A stretch of DNA of 64,000 nucleotides from CAMREV01 sp051656125 (GCA_051656125.1 JBOGBH010000012.1:186001-250000); one strand, 5' to 3'. Positions 1 through 9,742 are shown, counted from the stretch's first letter. Program-made: numbers and translations. Notes: generated from the letters alone by a model not told the origin.

Positions 1-966
1 TATGTAAAAGGAAGAAGAATGGTAACAAATACAATTTTCAGAAATTTTTTTATCTATATTTTTAAATTCCTCTTCAACTATTTTACTTTCTGCCTTAAAA
101 GTAATTTGTAAAACGTCTTTATAAACATGAGATTTTACATTTTCTCAATCATCGTATTCAGGATCAGTATGAGATCCGCCATAAAAATATCTTTCTTCAT
201 TTATTTCATGATTTGGATTTTCTCCAAAATAAACTCGAAAAAGCTTTTCTCCATTATTTCAGATCAGCTCTCTTTTATATTTTTTCGCCAAATTAATTGC
301 CACATCAATGTCTTTTTTACATAAAAACTTATTTGATAAACTTAATTTTTTTGTTTTCATATTAAAAAGTGCAGATCCTCCTGAAGTAATGATATAGTTA
401 GGTAAATTAAGATCTTGAGCTAATTTTAATACATTTGTGTAATGTCTACCTGTACAAAGAATAACTTCGTGATTATTTTTAATTAGTAAATTAATTGCTT
501 TCTTTGTTGAATCCAAAAGTTCTTTTTTATCATTTAATATAGTTCCATCAACATCAAACGCAAAAAGTTTTCTATTGCTTGACGCGACATTTTCATATTT
601 TTTATTTGCAAAAAAAAGTATTTCTTCTATTTTATTGTTTTTGTTTTTATATAGTTTTATTAAATTTGATTCGTATTCATAATCTTTCGTATTTCTAATT
701 CCTCTAATTATATGTGTGCATCCTAATTCATCAAATAAAGAAGGGATGTCATTTTCTGTTTTAAGAACTTCTACATTTTTAATATTTAATTTAGATATTT
801 CATTTTTTGTGTTTAAAAAATTTTTTTCTAAATCACTATTTTTAAGATCATTTTTAGCAACGACTATATAAACTTTATCAAAAATTTTTAAAGCCTTTTG
901 AATTATATGAATATGACCTTCATGTAAATTATTAAAGGTGCCTGGAAACAAACCAATTTTCTTCAT
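1..966 (-). CDS. CoaD (phosphopantetheine adenylyltransferase) fused to Cof-type HAD hydrolase, 3' end outside window
   Basis: Two-domain protein, at least 322 residues, running off the left edge. Residues 1-132 resemble CoaD, which transfers AMP from ATP to 4'-phosphopantetheine in CoA synthesis: a PGTFNNLHEGH start with the HxGH-type nucleotide motif at 15-18 and a RGIRNTKDYEYE segment near 88-99. Residues from about 133 resemble Cof/HAD-IIB sugar-phosphate or flavin phosphatases: FDVDGT at 137-142 with the nucleophile and acid Asp, and CTGR at 171-174. The reading frame crosses UGA (Trp) codons and has no stop to base 1. The CoaD part ends abruptly after the YENVASS segment, so the usual last C-terminal helices seem to be replaced by the HAD domain. 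Divergent from pta. The domain assignments are secure; whether both are active is unknown. Confidence 0.85.
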
Positions 967-1019
967 ATTAATTCCTAAATAAATGTAAAATAATTATATA
1001 TTAATTAACAAGGTTATTT

Positions 1020-1988
1020 ATGGGAAAATTTATTAAAAAATTAGGAAAAGATTTAAAGTCAAAAAAAGTAAAGGCAAAAATTCTTTTTACTGAAGGCTGA
1101 AACAAAACAATTCAAGAAGCAGCAATTCAATTAAAAAAAGAAGGGGTTGTTGAACCAGTATTATTATTTGAAAAAAGTAACAATATTAAAGCTATTAAAA
1201 ATATTAAACAAATAATAATGAGTGAAATTAAGCTTGATTCATATGCAAAAACATTGTTTGAAATTAGAAAGCATAAAAATCTTAGTATGGAGGAAGCAAA
1301 AACACTTTGTGCAAAGCCAAATTATTTTTCTGCTTTGTTATTACATAAGAAAAAAGTGGATGGTGTTGTTTGTGGAATTGAATATACTACAAAAGATACA
1401 TTAAGAGCTGCATTACAAGTTATTGGAAAAAATAAAAGAGTAGAACTTGTTAGTAGCATAATGTTTATGGAAAAAAGCAATGACATATTAATGTTTGCTG
1501 ATGTTTCTTTAAACTTAAATCCTAATTCTAAAGAATTGGCTTCAATTGCATTAGAGAGTGCAAAATTTTCAAGTAAAATTCTTAATAAAAAAATTACTAC
1601 AGCATTACTTTCATATTCTACAAACGGAAGTGGAGCTGGTGAGTCTGTCGATAAAGTAAGAGAAGCATATAATTTAATTAAAAATAAGAAAATTAAAAAT
1701 GTTGAGTTTTTTGGTGAAATTCAGTTTGATGCAGCAGTTGATAAAAATGTTAGAAATAAAAAAGTTAAATCAATTAAATGAAAAAATGATGCAAATTTAT
1801 TTATTTTCCCAAATTTAGATTCTGGAAACATAGGGTATAAAATTATGGAAAGACTTTGTGATGATGTAGTTGCTATTGGTCCTGTTGTTATTGGTTTAAA
1901 TAGACCGATGAATGATTTAAGTAGGGGAGCTAGCGTTGAAGCTGCTAAGTCTATAGCATACATTACAGCTTTTCAGTCAATAAAATAA
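1020..1988 (+). CDS. pta: Phosphate acetyltransferase (phosphotransacetylase)
   Basis: 322 residues, the normal length for short bacterial Pta. It interconverts acetyl-CoA and acetyl phosphate, the step before acetate kinase makes ATP. Family segments seen: CGIEYTTKDTLRAALQVIG in the middle, the LLSYSTNGSGAGESVDKVREA block and the C-terminal IGPVVIGLNRPMNDLSRGASVEA block. Three UGA codons are read as Trp. The ATG at 1020 is preceded by AAGG about 8 bases upstream. Transcribed away from the CoaD-HAD gene; ackA is not in this window. Confidence 0.95.
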
Positions 1989-2068
1989 TTTATTTTCTGC
2001 TTAGCTATTGATTTTGGTTTTTTTATAATCTATAATATAAATGTATATATGAATGTAAAGGAATGAAT

Positions 2069-2161
2069 ATGAATAATACAAAAAACTTAGATTCTCTAAT
2101 AAATGATTTAGAAGCTTTAAAGAAAGAAATCGAATCTGCTTTAAATCAATTAGATAACTAA
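2069..2161 (+). CDS. Small 30-residue peptide, possible coiled coil
   Basis: MNNTKNLDSLINDLEALKKE followed by ten more residues ending in LDN. The pattern is a heptad-like amphipathic helix rich in Leu, Glu and Lys. An AAAGGA ribosome binding site at 2057-2062 is spaced for the ATG at 2069; an in-frame ATG at 2063 is too close to it. A clear hairpin terminator follows directly, so this looks like a separate short transcription unit or the tail of the pta transcript. I do not recognise the peptide. The ORF is too short to be certain that it is translated. Confidence 0.5.
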   Translation: MNNTKNLDSLINDLEALKKEIESALNQLDN

Positions 2162-2171
2162 TATAATGAAT

Positions 2172-2197
2172 AGACTACATAAAAAGTAGTCTTTTTC
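2172..2197 (+). terminator. Rho-independent terminator after the small ORF
   Basis: Perfect 7-bp stem AGACTAC / GTAGTCT (2172-2178 with 2186-2192) followed by a T run. Confidence 0.75.
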
Positions 2198-2219
2198 TTT
2201 ACCTTCATATAAATCGTAT

Positions 2220-2250
2220 TAAAAAAACTACTTTAAAAGTAGTTTTTTAT
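2220..2250. terminator. Bidirectional terminator between small ORF and degV
   Basis: Stem AAACTACTTT / AAAGTAGTTT around 2225-2245, with an A run on the left and a T run on the right, so it can act on both strands. The stop codon of the minus-strand DegV gene lies in its T run. Confidence 0.65.
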
Positions 2251-3125
2251 TTCGCTTCTATTCAAACACCAATTGTATTAATCCCAGTATGAATAGAAAT
2301 AACTGATGGAAGATAGTCAATTATAATTTCACTATAATCAACACCATTTTTATTTAATCAATTTTCAAGATGTTTTTTATATTCCAATACGGCTGGATCA
2401 TTAAAATCCATGTAGTTAGTTGTAATAAGAATTCTTTTAATTCCATTAGAACAAAAATGAATATTTTCATCCATACTTTTAAGTGATTTATCAATTGCAT
2501 TAGGAATAGTTTTTGTTTTATCTAAAAGATCTAATTTACCGTTGAATTTAACTAAAACTCTTAATCCCAATAATTTTGCTATTTTAGATTTAACAACAGA
2601 TAATCTTCCGCCTCTTACAAGGTGATCTAAATCATTAATTATAACAACTGCTTCTCTTTTAGTATTTCTTTCTTCTAAAAATTTATGAATATCACTAATT
2701 GATTCTCCATTCAAATATTTCTCATATGAATCTATCATCGCAAAGTATATTCCTGTAGCAACGTCACAATTATCAAATATGTGAACTTTATTAGAATCAA
2801 ATTCAGAAGCAACTTGAATTCAAGTATTGTATGTCCCAGATAAACCTTTCGATAAAGGAAATACCATTACTTCGTCATATTTTTTTAGCATTTTTTGAAC
2901 TAAGTTATAACATTCTCCAAAAACAGATTGTGAAGTTGAAAGTTTTGATTTATTAAGTATTTTTTTATAAACATCTTCTCTACTTAAATCTACACCATCA
3001 TTATATGTGTCTATTCTTTTATCAACAATTTCATTAATTATTAAGGGAATAACCTCAACATTTTTTAATTCATTCTTATATAGTGAAGCACCACTATCTA
3101 ATATTAATCCAATTTTTTTCCCCAT
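2247..3125 (-). CDS. DegV family fatty-acid-binding protein (FakB-like)
   Basis: 292 residues, family-typical length. DegV/FakB proteins bind a fatty acid while FakA phosphorylates its carboxylate, giving acyl-phosphate for phospholipid synthesis. Family features: ILDSGASL near the start (ligand-binding Ser), KLSTSQSVFGE and FPLSKGLSGTYNT in the first domain, RGGRLSVVKSKIAKLLGLRVLVKF in the second, and a SIHTGINTIGV end. UGA codons at 2820, 2358 and 2262 are Trp, so what standard code shows as pieces is one gene. FakA is encoded at 19900-21615 and a second DegV at 39597-40493. GGATGG precedes the ATG. Confidence 0.9.
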
Positions 3126-3175
3126 AATTACACCATCCTAATAAAAAATTTCATTTGTAAATTAATGATATTCTA

Positions 3176-3236
3176 ATTATATCTTATGTCTCTTTAAATT
3201 ATTAATTTAAATTTTTGATTAATAACAAATTATAAT
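3176..3236. promoter_or_regulatory. Divergent promoter region between degV and nagA
   Basis: A TATAAT -10 match on the minus strand at 3176-3181 faces degV, and a TATAAT on the plus strand at 3231-3236 faces nagA. Neither has a convincing -35 box, and in DNA this AT-rich such matches also arise by chance. Confidence 0.4.
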
Positions 3237-3262
3237 AAATAAAAGAAGTTGAAATAGGATTT

Positions 3263-4360
3263 ATGATAAAAAAAATTATAGATGTTAACATTGTCAATCA
3301 TGATGGAATTGTTTTTGGAGACATACATATAGAAGATGAAAAAATTAAAAAAATAATTGTGAAATCAAAAAAAGAAAATAAAAACAAAAATTATTGTTTG
3401 CCTGGATTTATTGATCAGCATACTCATGGAGGATATGGTATCTCATTTGATCACTTATCAAAAGAAAGTTTTAATGAACTTGATACCTTAGAGAAAAAAC
3501 TTTCAAACGAAGGTGTGTGCGGTATTTTTATAACAACAGTAACACAAGATTTAAAAAAAGTTTTAGCTTTAGGAAATATTTTAAAAAAGAAAAATGAGGT
3601 TGTTTTAGGGTGACATATTGAAGGCCCTTTTATAAGCTTGGCTAAAAAAGGTGCTCATAATGAAAAATTTATTACAAATATAAATTCAAAAATTTTAAAA
3701 GAAATTGATAGCACAAATAAACTTAAAAAAATAATAACAATTGCGCCCGAAATTAAAGAAAATATGGATGTTATAAAAAACAATAGAATTCGTAATATAT
3801 ATTTTTCAATAGGGCATAGTAATGCTAGTTATGAAATTTGTGAGAAAGCTGTTAATAATGGTTGCACTCAGTTTACTCATCTATATAATGCAATGAGTGG
3901 ATTTGATCATAGGAATCCAGGAATTGTTAATTATGCTTTAGATAATAAAGAAACTTTTGTCGAGTTAATTGCTGATGGAGTTCATGTAAATGATTCTGTA
4001 TTAAAAGAAACATATAAAATATCAAAGCCTGAAAGAATAATAATTGTAAGTGATTCATTATCACCAAAGGGTTTAAAAAATGGTAAATACCATCTTGGAT
4101 CATTGGAAATTGAGAAAAAGAATAATCAATGTTTTCTAGCTAATTCAAACACATTGGCAGGATCAACTATGAAATATATTGATATTGTAAAACATTTTTC
4201 AAAAGTAACAAAATGTTCTTTTAGTGAAATAGTTAAGGTAACAAGCTACAATACATGCAAACAGTTTAATATAAAAAACTATGGAAAAATTAAAAAAGAT
4301 GCAAAGGCAAAATTAATTGTTTTAGATAACAAATTAAATATTATTGAAAAAACTTTTTAG
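3263..4360 (+). CDS. nagA: N-acetylglucosamine-6-phosphate deacetylase
   Basis: 365 residues. Amidohydrolase-fold enzyme that removes acetate from GlcNAc-6-phosphate to give GlcN-6-phosphate. Visible: the metal-binding PGFIDQHTHGG (His53, His55), the HIEGPFI motif with its metal-binding Glu, IGHSNASYE, THLYNAMSG, and IVSDSLSPKG with the catalytic Asp. One UGA (3611) is Trp. It faces nagB, which takes the next step; the two genes end 26 bases apart. A weak hairpin lies between them. It stands alone on the plus strand. Confidence 0.95.
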
Positions 4361-4369
4361 ACATTAAAA

Positions 4370-4396
4370 AAACTTCAAATAGAAGTTTAGTCATTT
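4370..4396. terminator. Possible terminator between nagA and nagB
   Basis: Stem AAACTTC / GAAGTTT (4370-4376 with 4382-4388) with A-rich and T-rich flanks, between convergent genes; it overlaps the nagB stop codon. Confidence 0.45.
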
Positions 4397-5166
4397 TTAA
4401 TTAAAAAATTATTTATTTTATTTTTATCAGCTTTAGATGCTGCCTCTTCATCAATAATTATTAATACATTATTGTGTTCTCATAGGGCTGACATAGGCAA
4501 ATCGATATGAAATTCTTCTTTCTCAAAAAATGCTTTTATTGCATCTGATTTTTCTTTTCCAAAAGCAATAAGTAAAATTTTCTTAGATTCTAATATTGTT
4601 CCTAGTCCCATAGATACAGCTCTTTTTGGAACATCATCTTTTGAATTAAAATATTTTGAATTTGATTCAATAGTGCTTTGTGCAAGATCAACTATTCTTG
4701 TTCTTGTATTTATTTCACTACCTGGTTCATTAAAACCAATATGGCCATTTGTTCCTAAACCTAATAACTGAATATCTATGTTTCCATATTTTCTTATTTT
4801 ATCTTCGAACTTTGTGTAGTCATCATTAGGTTTATTTCCAAGAAGTGTTGGAAAAAAAGTTCTTTTTTTATTAATATCTGTTTTGCTAAATAAGTTTTCA
4901 TCCATATAATATGCATAAGTATTTTTATAATCTACTTCTTTTATATCTAAATACTCATCTAGATTGAAAGTTCTTACATTTTTTAGAAAAACTTCACCAT
5001 TATTATATTTTTCTATTATCTTTTTATATGTACCTAAAGGTGAGCTTCCTGTAGCAAGTCCAAGATTAGATTTTTTATTTTTTTTAACTGTATCTACAAT
5101 TATTTGAGAAGCTAAGTCAGATATTTCATTTTCGTTTTTACAAATTATTAATTTAATATTTTTCAT
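4387..5166 (-). CDS. nagB: Glucosamine-6-phosphate deaminase
   Basis: 259 residues. Isomerises and deaminates GlcN-6-phosphate to fructose-6-phosphate plus ammonia, feeding glycolysis. Visible: LGLATGSSPLGTY phosphate loop (36-47), TFNLDEY with the general-base Asp70, and LGLGTNGHIGFNEPGS with His142 and Glu147. A UGA at 4480 is Trp and the true stop is TAA at 4387-4389. It is the last gene of a ptsH-whiA-nagB run, 21 bases after whiA, so its transcription is probably tied to the general PTS phosphocarrier. Confidence 0.95.
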
Positions 5167-5187
5167 TTTCTGTCCAATCTTATATGA

Positions 5188-6102
5188 TTATAATATTCTA
5201 TTTTCATAAATATTTTTTATTTTTTTTATGTAATGGAAAATAGAGCCTTTTGAAATTTTTATTTTATATTTTCGATAATATTCTTCTGAAATTTCTTTTA
5301 AAGAAAGGTCATTATTTTCCATTCTTAATTTGCAAAAATTTTTTTCTTTTTGCGATAATTTATCAAATTCTTTTTCATTATTTATTATTCAAGAAATATA
5401 AATTATTTGATCATTTGCAGCATTAACAGTTTTTTTCAAATTAGATATGTCTAAATTATTTAATCTATGAACTTGATTAGTAAAATCTTTTGAAATTCTT
5501 TGATCTTCATATTTAAACATTGAATTTTGAGCACTCATAAACTTTAAAATATCCGAGATGTAACTAGATTTTTTTATATATAAAATATATTTGTCTTTTC
5601 TAATTAAAAGTTTTGATTCAATATTAATACTTTTAAAAATTTTTTCTAGCGTATCTTTTAATTCAATATTTTTTAATTTGAATTCAATATGATATGTTTT
5701 ACTATTTGGAGAATTAACACTTCCGCCGCTTAAAAATAAACCTGCAACATATGCACGTGAGCAACAATTCTTTTTGAAAATAATTTCATCACTAAATAAC
5801 TTTAAATCTTTTTCTATTTTATTTAGATTTCCTCTAATTATCATTTTATATAATGTTGAGTTTTTTGGCATCTTTTTTTCTGAAAATAAAAATTCTTTAT
5901 CAACATCATAAAGCTGTATTAGCAATTTATAAATGAATCTTAGAATAAAAGGAGATTGACTTAAAATTTCTCATTTAACTTCACCATTAATAATGCTGAT
6001 CTCTAATGAATTTTTTAAATATGCAGATAGTAAAGATTTAGCACAGTGATTAGGAAAGTCTAATAGCGAAATTTCTTCTTTAACTTCTTTTGTAAATGTC
6101 AT
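5188..6102 (-). CDS. whiA: WhiA family DNA-binding regulator
   Basis: 304 residues, close to the usual 310-320. WhiA has a degenerate LAGLIDADG homing-endonuclease fold plus a C-terminal helix-turn-helix; in Gram-positive bacteria it affects division and other genes. Seen here: MTFTKEVKEEIS start, CCSRAYVAGLFLSGGSVNSP (the LAGLIDADG-like helix), DISNLKKTVNAANDQI linker, and LSLKEISEEYYRKYKIKISKGSI as HTH near the C-terminus. The start at 6102 is chosen because it gives the family-typical N-terminus. UGA codons at 5966 and 5389 are Trp. It sits between ptsH and nagB rather than with yvcK/yvcJ as in Bacillus. Confidence 0.9.
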
Positions 6103-6141
6103 AATTATTAAAAAAAATAAAATTTATATAATATATAAATT

Positions 6142-6405
6142 TTAAATTAATTTTTCTTTTTCCATTACTTCAATAAGTGCATTCATTGCTTGTTCATCAT
6201 CAGAACCATCGATTATTATATCGATTTCAGCATCTTTTTTTACACCAAGAGCCATTAAATTAATTATAGATTTTGCATTTGCTAATTTTCCATCATATTT
6301 AAATTCTATTTTAGAAACAAATTTAGAAGCAGTGTTTACAATTAAACTTGCTGGTCTTGCATGTATACCAATTGGGTCTATAATAATTATTTTTTTAGTT
6401 TGCAT
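6142..6405 (-). CDS. ptsH: Phosphocarrier protein HPr
   Basis: 87 residues. Carries phosphate from PTS enzyme I to the sugar-specific EIIA proteins. The active-site His15 is in GIHARPAS. Ser46, in AKSIINLMAL, is the site HPr kinase phosphorylates in Firmicutes. AAAAAGGAG lies just upstream of the ATG. First gene of ptsH-whiA-nagB. Confidence 0.97.
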   Translation of the reverse strand: MQTKKIIIIDPIGIHARPASLIVNTASKFVSKIEFKYDGKLANAKSIINLMALGVKKDAEIDIIIDGSDDEQAMNALIEVMEKEKLI

Positions 6406-6434
6406 TTTTTAACTCCTTTTTGATATTTCAATTT

Positions 6435-6440
6435 ATTATA
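6435..6440 (-). promoter_or_regulatory. Candidate -10 box for ptsH-whiA-nagB
   Basis: TATAAT on the minus strand, about 30 bases before the ptsH start and downstream of a terminator hairpin. No clear -35 box. Confidence 0.4.
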
Positions 6441-6470
6441 TAATATTAAATAAAATTTTAATTTAAAAAA

Positions 6471-6533
6471 TTACTTAAATGCTAAATCTACTATTGATTT
6501 TAATATATATTCTAATTTTTTAGTTTCAACCAT
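6471..6533 (-). CDS. Possible 20-residue peptide upstream of ptsH
   Basis: Reads MVETKKLEYILKSIVDLAFK then TAA. AAAGGAT sits 5-8 bases before the ATG, a reasonable ribosome binding site. It lies between a strong terminator and the ptsH promoter-like box. It could be a leader peptide, a decayed gene or chance; translation is unproven. Confidence 0.3.
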   Translation of the reverse strand: MVETKKLEYILKSIVDLAFK

Positions 6534-6548
6534 ATTTTATCCTTTTTT

Positions 6549-6591
6549 AAAAAAAATTTAATTGCCATAAATCTATGCCAATTAAATTTTT
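6549..6591 (-). terminator. Strong terminator after the PTS-linked membrane protein gene
   Basis: A 10-bp stem AATTTAATTG / CAATTAAATT (6555-6564 with 6579-6588) extended inside by CATA/TATG. On the minus strand it is followed by a U run (A run 6549-6556 on plus). Confidence 0.8.
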
Positions 6592-6598
6592 AATAATA

Positions 6599-7372
6599 TT
6601 ATCCTACTATAGAAATTATTCTAAGAAGAATATCATTTAATCTTGCAGTATCAGCTGCTGTTGGTTCACCTAGACTTGCTAAGTAGTTTCCTTCTCTTGC
6701 TATTGCAACTAATTCACCTTGATCATTTATTACATAAAAGAACAATGACATTATAGTGATAAGGAAAACAAAGCCTAGAGATAATGAAACAACAGATAAT
6801 AGTGTACCATTTTTAAAAACTAAAATTGGTATTAAAGTGAATAATGAAATTATTCCTATGGCCATTATTGAATCAATTATTGATGCATTTATAGTCAATC
6901 CTGCAAACTGCATTATATTTTTTGCATTCATTGCTGCTATAACTTCTTTAGTTAAAATATCTCCACCTAAAGCAGTATTCATTGCTGCTATATTAACATT
7001 TAGGCCAACTAAAGTATCTTTTTGTCATATTGTACTCATTCAAAGAGATATTAATAGAAAAACAGTAAGAGTAATAGCTAAACCAAATTTAGAAAAGTTA
7101 TAAATTAAATTGTGTTGTTTGCCAAAAGAATTATTATTTGGAGTTTTAAAAATAAATTTATTATATTTAGAATAAATAATTTTTTCTTCTTGTTCAACAA
7201 TAGATTCTATATTATCTTTTTTAATTTCTGAATATGCTTTTGCATTTGAAGTCGGAGAGTCTTCATTTTTAATTTCTTCTTTTTTATTTGAAACTGAGAT
7301 ATCTGATTTTTTAGAATCTAAATTTTTCTTTTCATCTAAAACAGAAGTTGATTGTTTTTTATTATTTGCCAT
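6599..7372 (-). CDS. Membrane protein of unknown function downstream of PTS EIIC
   Basis: 257 residues. Residues 1-75 are hydrophilic, rich in Lys, Ser and Glu, and probably cytoplasmic. Hydrophobic segments follow: one near 97-115 (FGLAITLTVFLLISLW), then two or three in the second half, including IMAIGIISLFTLIPILVF and LSLGFVFLITIMSLFFYVI. UGA codons at 7040 and 7025 are Trp. Its start overlaps the 3' end of the EIIC gene by 11 bases, so the two are surely co-transcribed and translationally coupled. I do not recognise the family; a link to sugar uptake is inferred only from position. Confidence 0.75.
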
Positions 7373-8864
7373 CTTTTACTCCTTTTTCACTTTCATTTAA
7401 AGCACTTTTTCTATGAGTTAATTTGTTGAAAGCTGCTTTATATTCAATTTTAACTAATTCCTCATTGTTTCTTTTTGCTTTGTTATTTGCAAAGATAACA
7501 AAAGGAGTATAGATTAAACAAGCAATTGTAAAGTTCATTAATGATAAAATAATACCTTCTCAACTTGCAACCGCTAGGAACCCACCAATACCTACTGGAG
7601 ATGTGAATGGAATTTTAACAATAACTGGGGGAACTATTCCAAATTGTTCAATTGCTAATCATGTAATTACATATAACACTGGTTGAATTATAATAAATGG
7701 AATTGCATAAGAAACATTAAGGATTAGAGGTACACCAAATATTAAAGGTTCATTAATATTAAATATTGCAGAAGGACCACCAAATTTTAGTATTTCTCTT
7801 GTTTCTTTTCTTTTTGAAATAAATAGACCAACTAGAACAAATGCTAATGTAGCACCAACACCACCAAAGAATACAAATGCATCTAATGTACCATCAGCCA
7901 TAGCACTTGGAGTTCCTGTAATTTCACCAGCAACAATTTGTTGATTTCTTTCTAAATAAGTAAGAGTTAATGGACCAAAGATTGCTAATAAAACATTTGA
8001 ACCATGGATACCAAAGAATCATAAGAAAGCAACAAAGAATGTATAAACTAATCCAATAGCTAGTGTTGCACTAGTATCGTTAGCTAACTCAATGAATGGA
8101 GCTTGAATAGCAAATGAAATTGCATGACCAAAACCAAATGCATCGCCAACACCATTAGCAGTACCAACTCCTAAAGCAATCATAAATGGAGCTTGTAAAC
8201 CTATCATAATTAATAACGTAAATACAGTAGGGAATAATTTAGAGAATGATCTTGAAACAGCTTGAGGAACACCAGCTGGCATTTTTAATTCTAGTTTTTT
8301 ATTTTTTTCAAACATTGCAAATAGCTCTACAGATAATAGTGCTGAAATAATTGCAACCAACATACCAGTAGTACCAAATAATCCAGTATCACCATATGAT
8401 AGAATCATAAATGCACCAAGACCTACTAATGATGTAATGAATGGATCTTTGACTTGTTTAATTCTTGCAAATGAATAAGCAATAGTTAGTGTAATAAATA
8501 TTGATAAGAAACTAAATATACCTTTTCATATTGTATAAAATATAAATGTACCTATGGTACTAATTTGAAGTGCAACTGAGTTTGGAGCAAACACTCAAAC
8601 GTCACTGTCATTTTTGATCATTTGACCTTCAATACCTCAAGTTATTCATCCTAAGATTGATGTAGAAGCAGTATCTCATCAACCAAAAATGAATGTCATA
8701 CAAATAACACCAAAAGAAGCAGCAATAATTAATGGAACTAATAAAGCAAATCCATCCCTTAAAGCAGCCATGTGTTTTTGTTCAGCGATTTTACCCATGC
8801 TATTTAAAAAGACATCTCATCCACTTTTAAATTGCGTTTTAAAATCCGATCTATTTTGTTTCAT
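7362..8864 (-). CDS. PTS EIIC permease, lactose/cellobiose family
   Basis: 500 residues with about ten hydrophobic segments. Forms the membrane channel that imports and phosphorylates a disaccharide with EIIA and EIIB. Family features: an N-terminal amphipathic stretch and AALRDGFALLVPLII, GFFG-type WFFGIHGSNVLLAIFGPLT, and the substrate-loop region FNINEPLIFGVPLILN. It contains several UGA Trp codons, so only short fragments show under the standard code. The matching EIIB and EIIA lie at 11184-11486 and 10839-11177, separated from this gene by a two-gene plus-strand block. Substrate is inferred to be an amino-sugar disaccharide from the nagA, nagB and mupG neighbours. Confidence 0.9.
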
Positions 8865-8892
8865 CTTTATTCCATTCGTTTCAAAAAAAATT

Positions 8893-8920
8893 CTTGTTTT
8901 TATAAAATAGTAATTATAAT
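8893..8920. promoter_or_regulatory. Divergent promoter region, EIIC versus plus-strand membrane protein
   Basis: The near-palindrome ATTATAAT (8913-8920) gives a TATAAT on each strand. On the plus strand TTGTTT at 8894-8899 lies 15 bases upstream of it. No operator repeat is clear. Confidence 0.4.
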
Positions 8921-8982
8921 ATAACATATTTAAAGTTAAAATATTATATACTTTTGCAAAATTATGTATATATAAGGAAAAA

Positions 8983-9246
8983 ATGTTATTTGTGAATTTA
9001 GTTTCAAGAATGGAACAACCAGATTTAGGAAATGTTTGAATATTAGCACCAGTGATATTAATGGTAGTATCAGTTTTTTTGCCATGTCTAATATGATTCA
9101 TAAGAAATTTTTTAAGAATTGTATTAAATAAGAATTATGAAATATTAAATAGATCATTAAAATGAGTATTTTTATTTGGGCTTATTATCTTCATTATTTC
9201 AATAATAATAATTTCCCTTGTAGTAACAGGAGTAATAAAAACATAA
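8983..9246 (+). CDS. Small membrane protein, unknown
   Basis: 87 residues with two hydrophobic helices: about residues 18-38 (WILAPVILMVVSVFLPCLIW) and 62-84 (WVFLFGLIIFIISIIII). Three UGA codons are Trp, which hides the gene under the standard code. AAGGAAAAA precedes the ATG. It ends one base before the next gene, so the two form a unit. Unrecognised; the pair sits inside the PTS/MupG region on the opposite strand. Confidence 0.7.
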
Positions 9247-9247
9247 T

Positions 9248-9742
9248 ATGAAAACAAACTCAAAACAATTTGGAAAATATGTTAATACCGGAAATAATTA
9301 CAATTCAATGATTGATGAATATAGAAGAAACAAAATATTGTATGCTTCTAAAAAATTTAAAATTGATGAAGATGAATTATTTTTAATAGTAGCTAATGTA
9401 ATAAAGAAAACTTTTAAGATCAGAAGAGATTTAGAAGAAGGTTTAAAATTTAAATTTAAACAAGAAAATATGCCATTGGATTATGAATTTGAAAAATATA
9501 GTAAAGAAGATAGGGAAATTATAATCACTTGAAAAGTAGAAGAAGATCAATATTGATTGTATTTTAAAATTAAAAAAAGCATGTCAAAATCTAAAATAAA
9601 TTATAAGCAAGTTATATTTAGAAATAAAACTTTTTTTGGATTCCAAGATCAAGTTGGATTATTCTATTACAAAATGAGTTTTAAAAAAAATGTAAAACAA
9701 TTTAATAACTCAATAAGACATTTAAAAAATAATCCTGAATAG
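9248..9742 (+). CDS. Conserved-looking hypothetical protein, soluble
   Basis: 164 residues, basic and aromatic-rich, without membrane segments. The N-terminal half looks helical (YRRNKILYASKKFKIDEDELF) and the C-terminal half strand-rich (DQYWLYFKIKKS). Two UGA codons are Trp. It starts one base after the preceding small membrane protein and ends in a terminator shared with mupG on the other strand. No known family recognised. Confidence 0.7.

Noticed and set aside
127..324. Plus-strand ORF antisense to the CoaD-HAD gene
   Set aside because: Shadow of a well-supported minus-strand gene; the sequence is low-complexity with no ribosome binding site.
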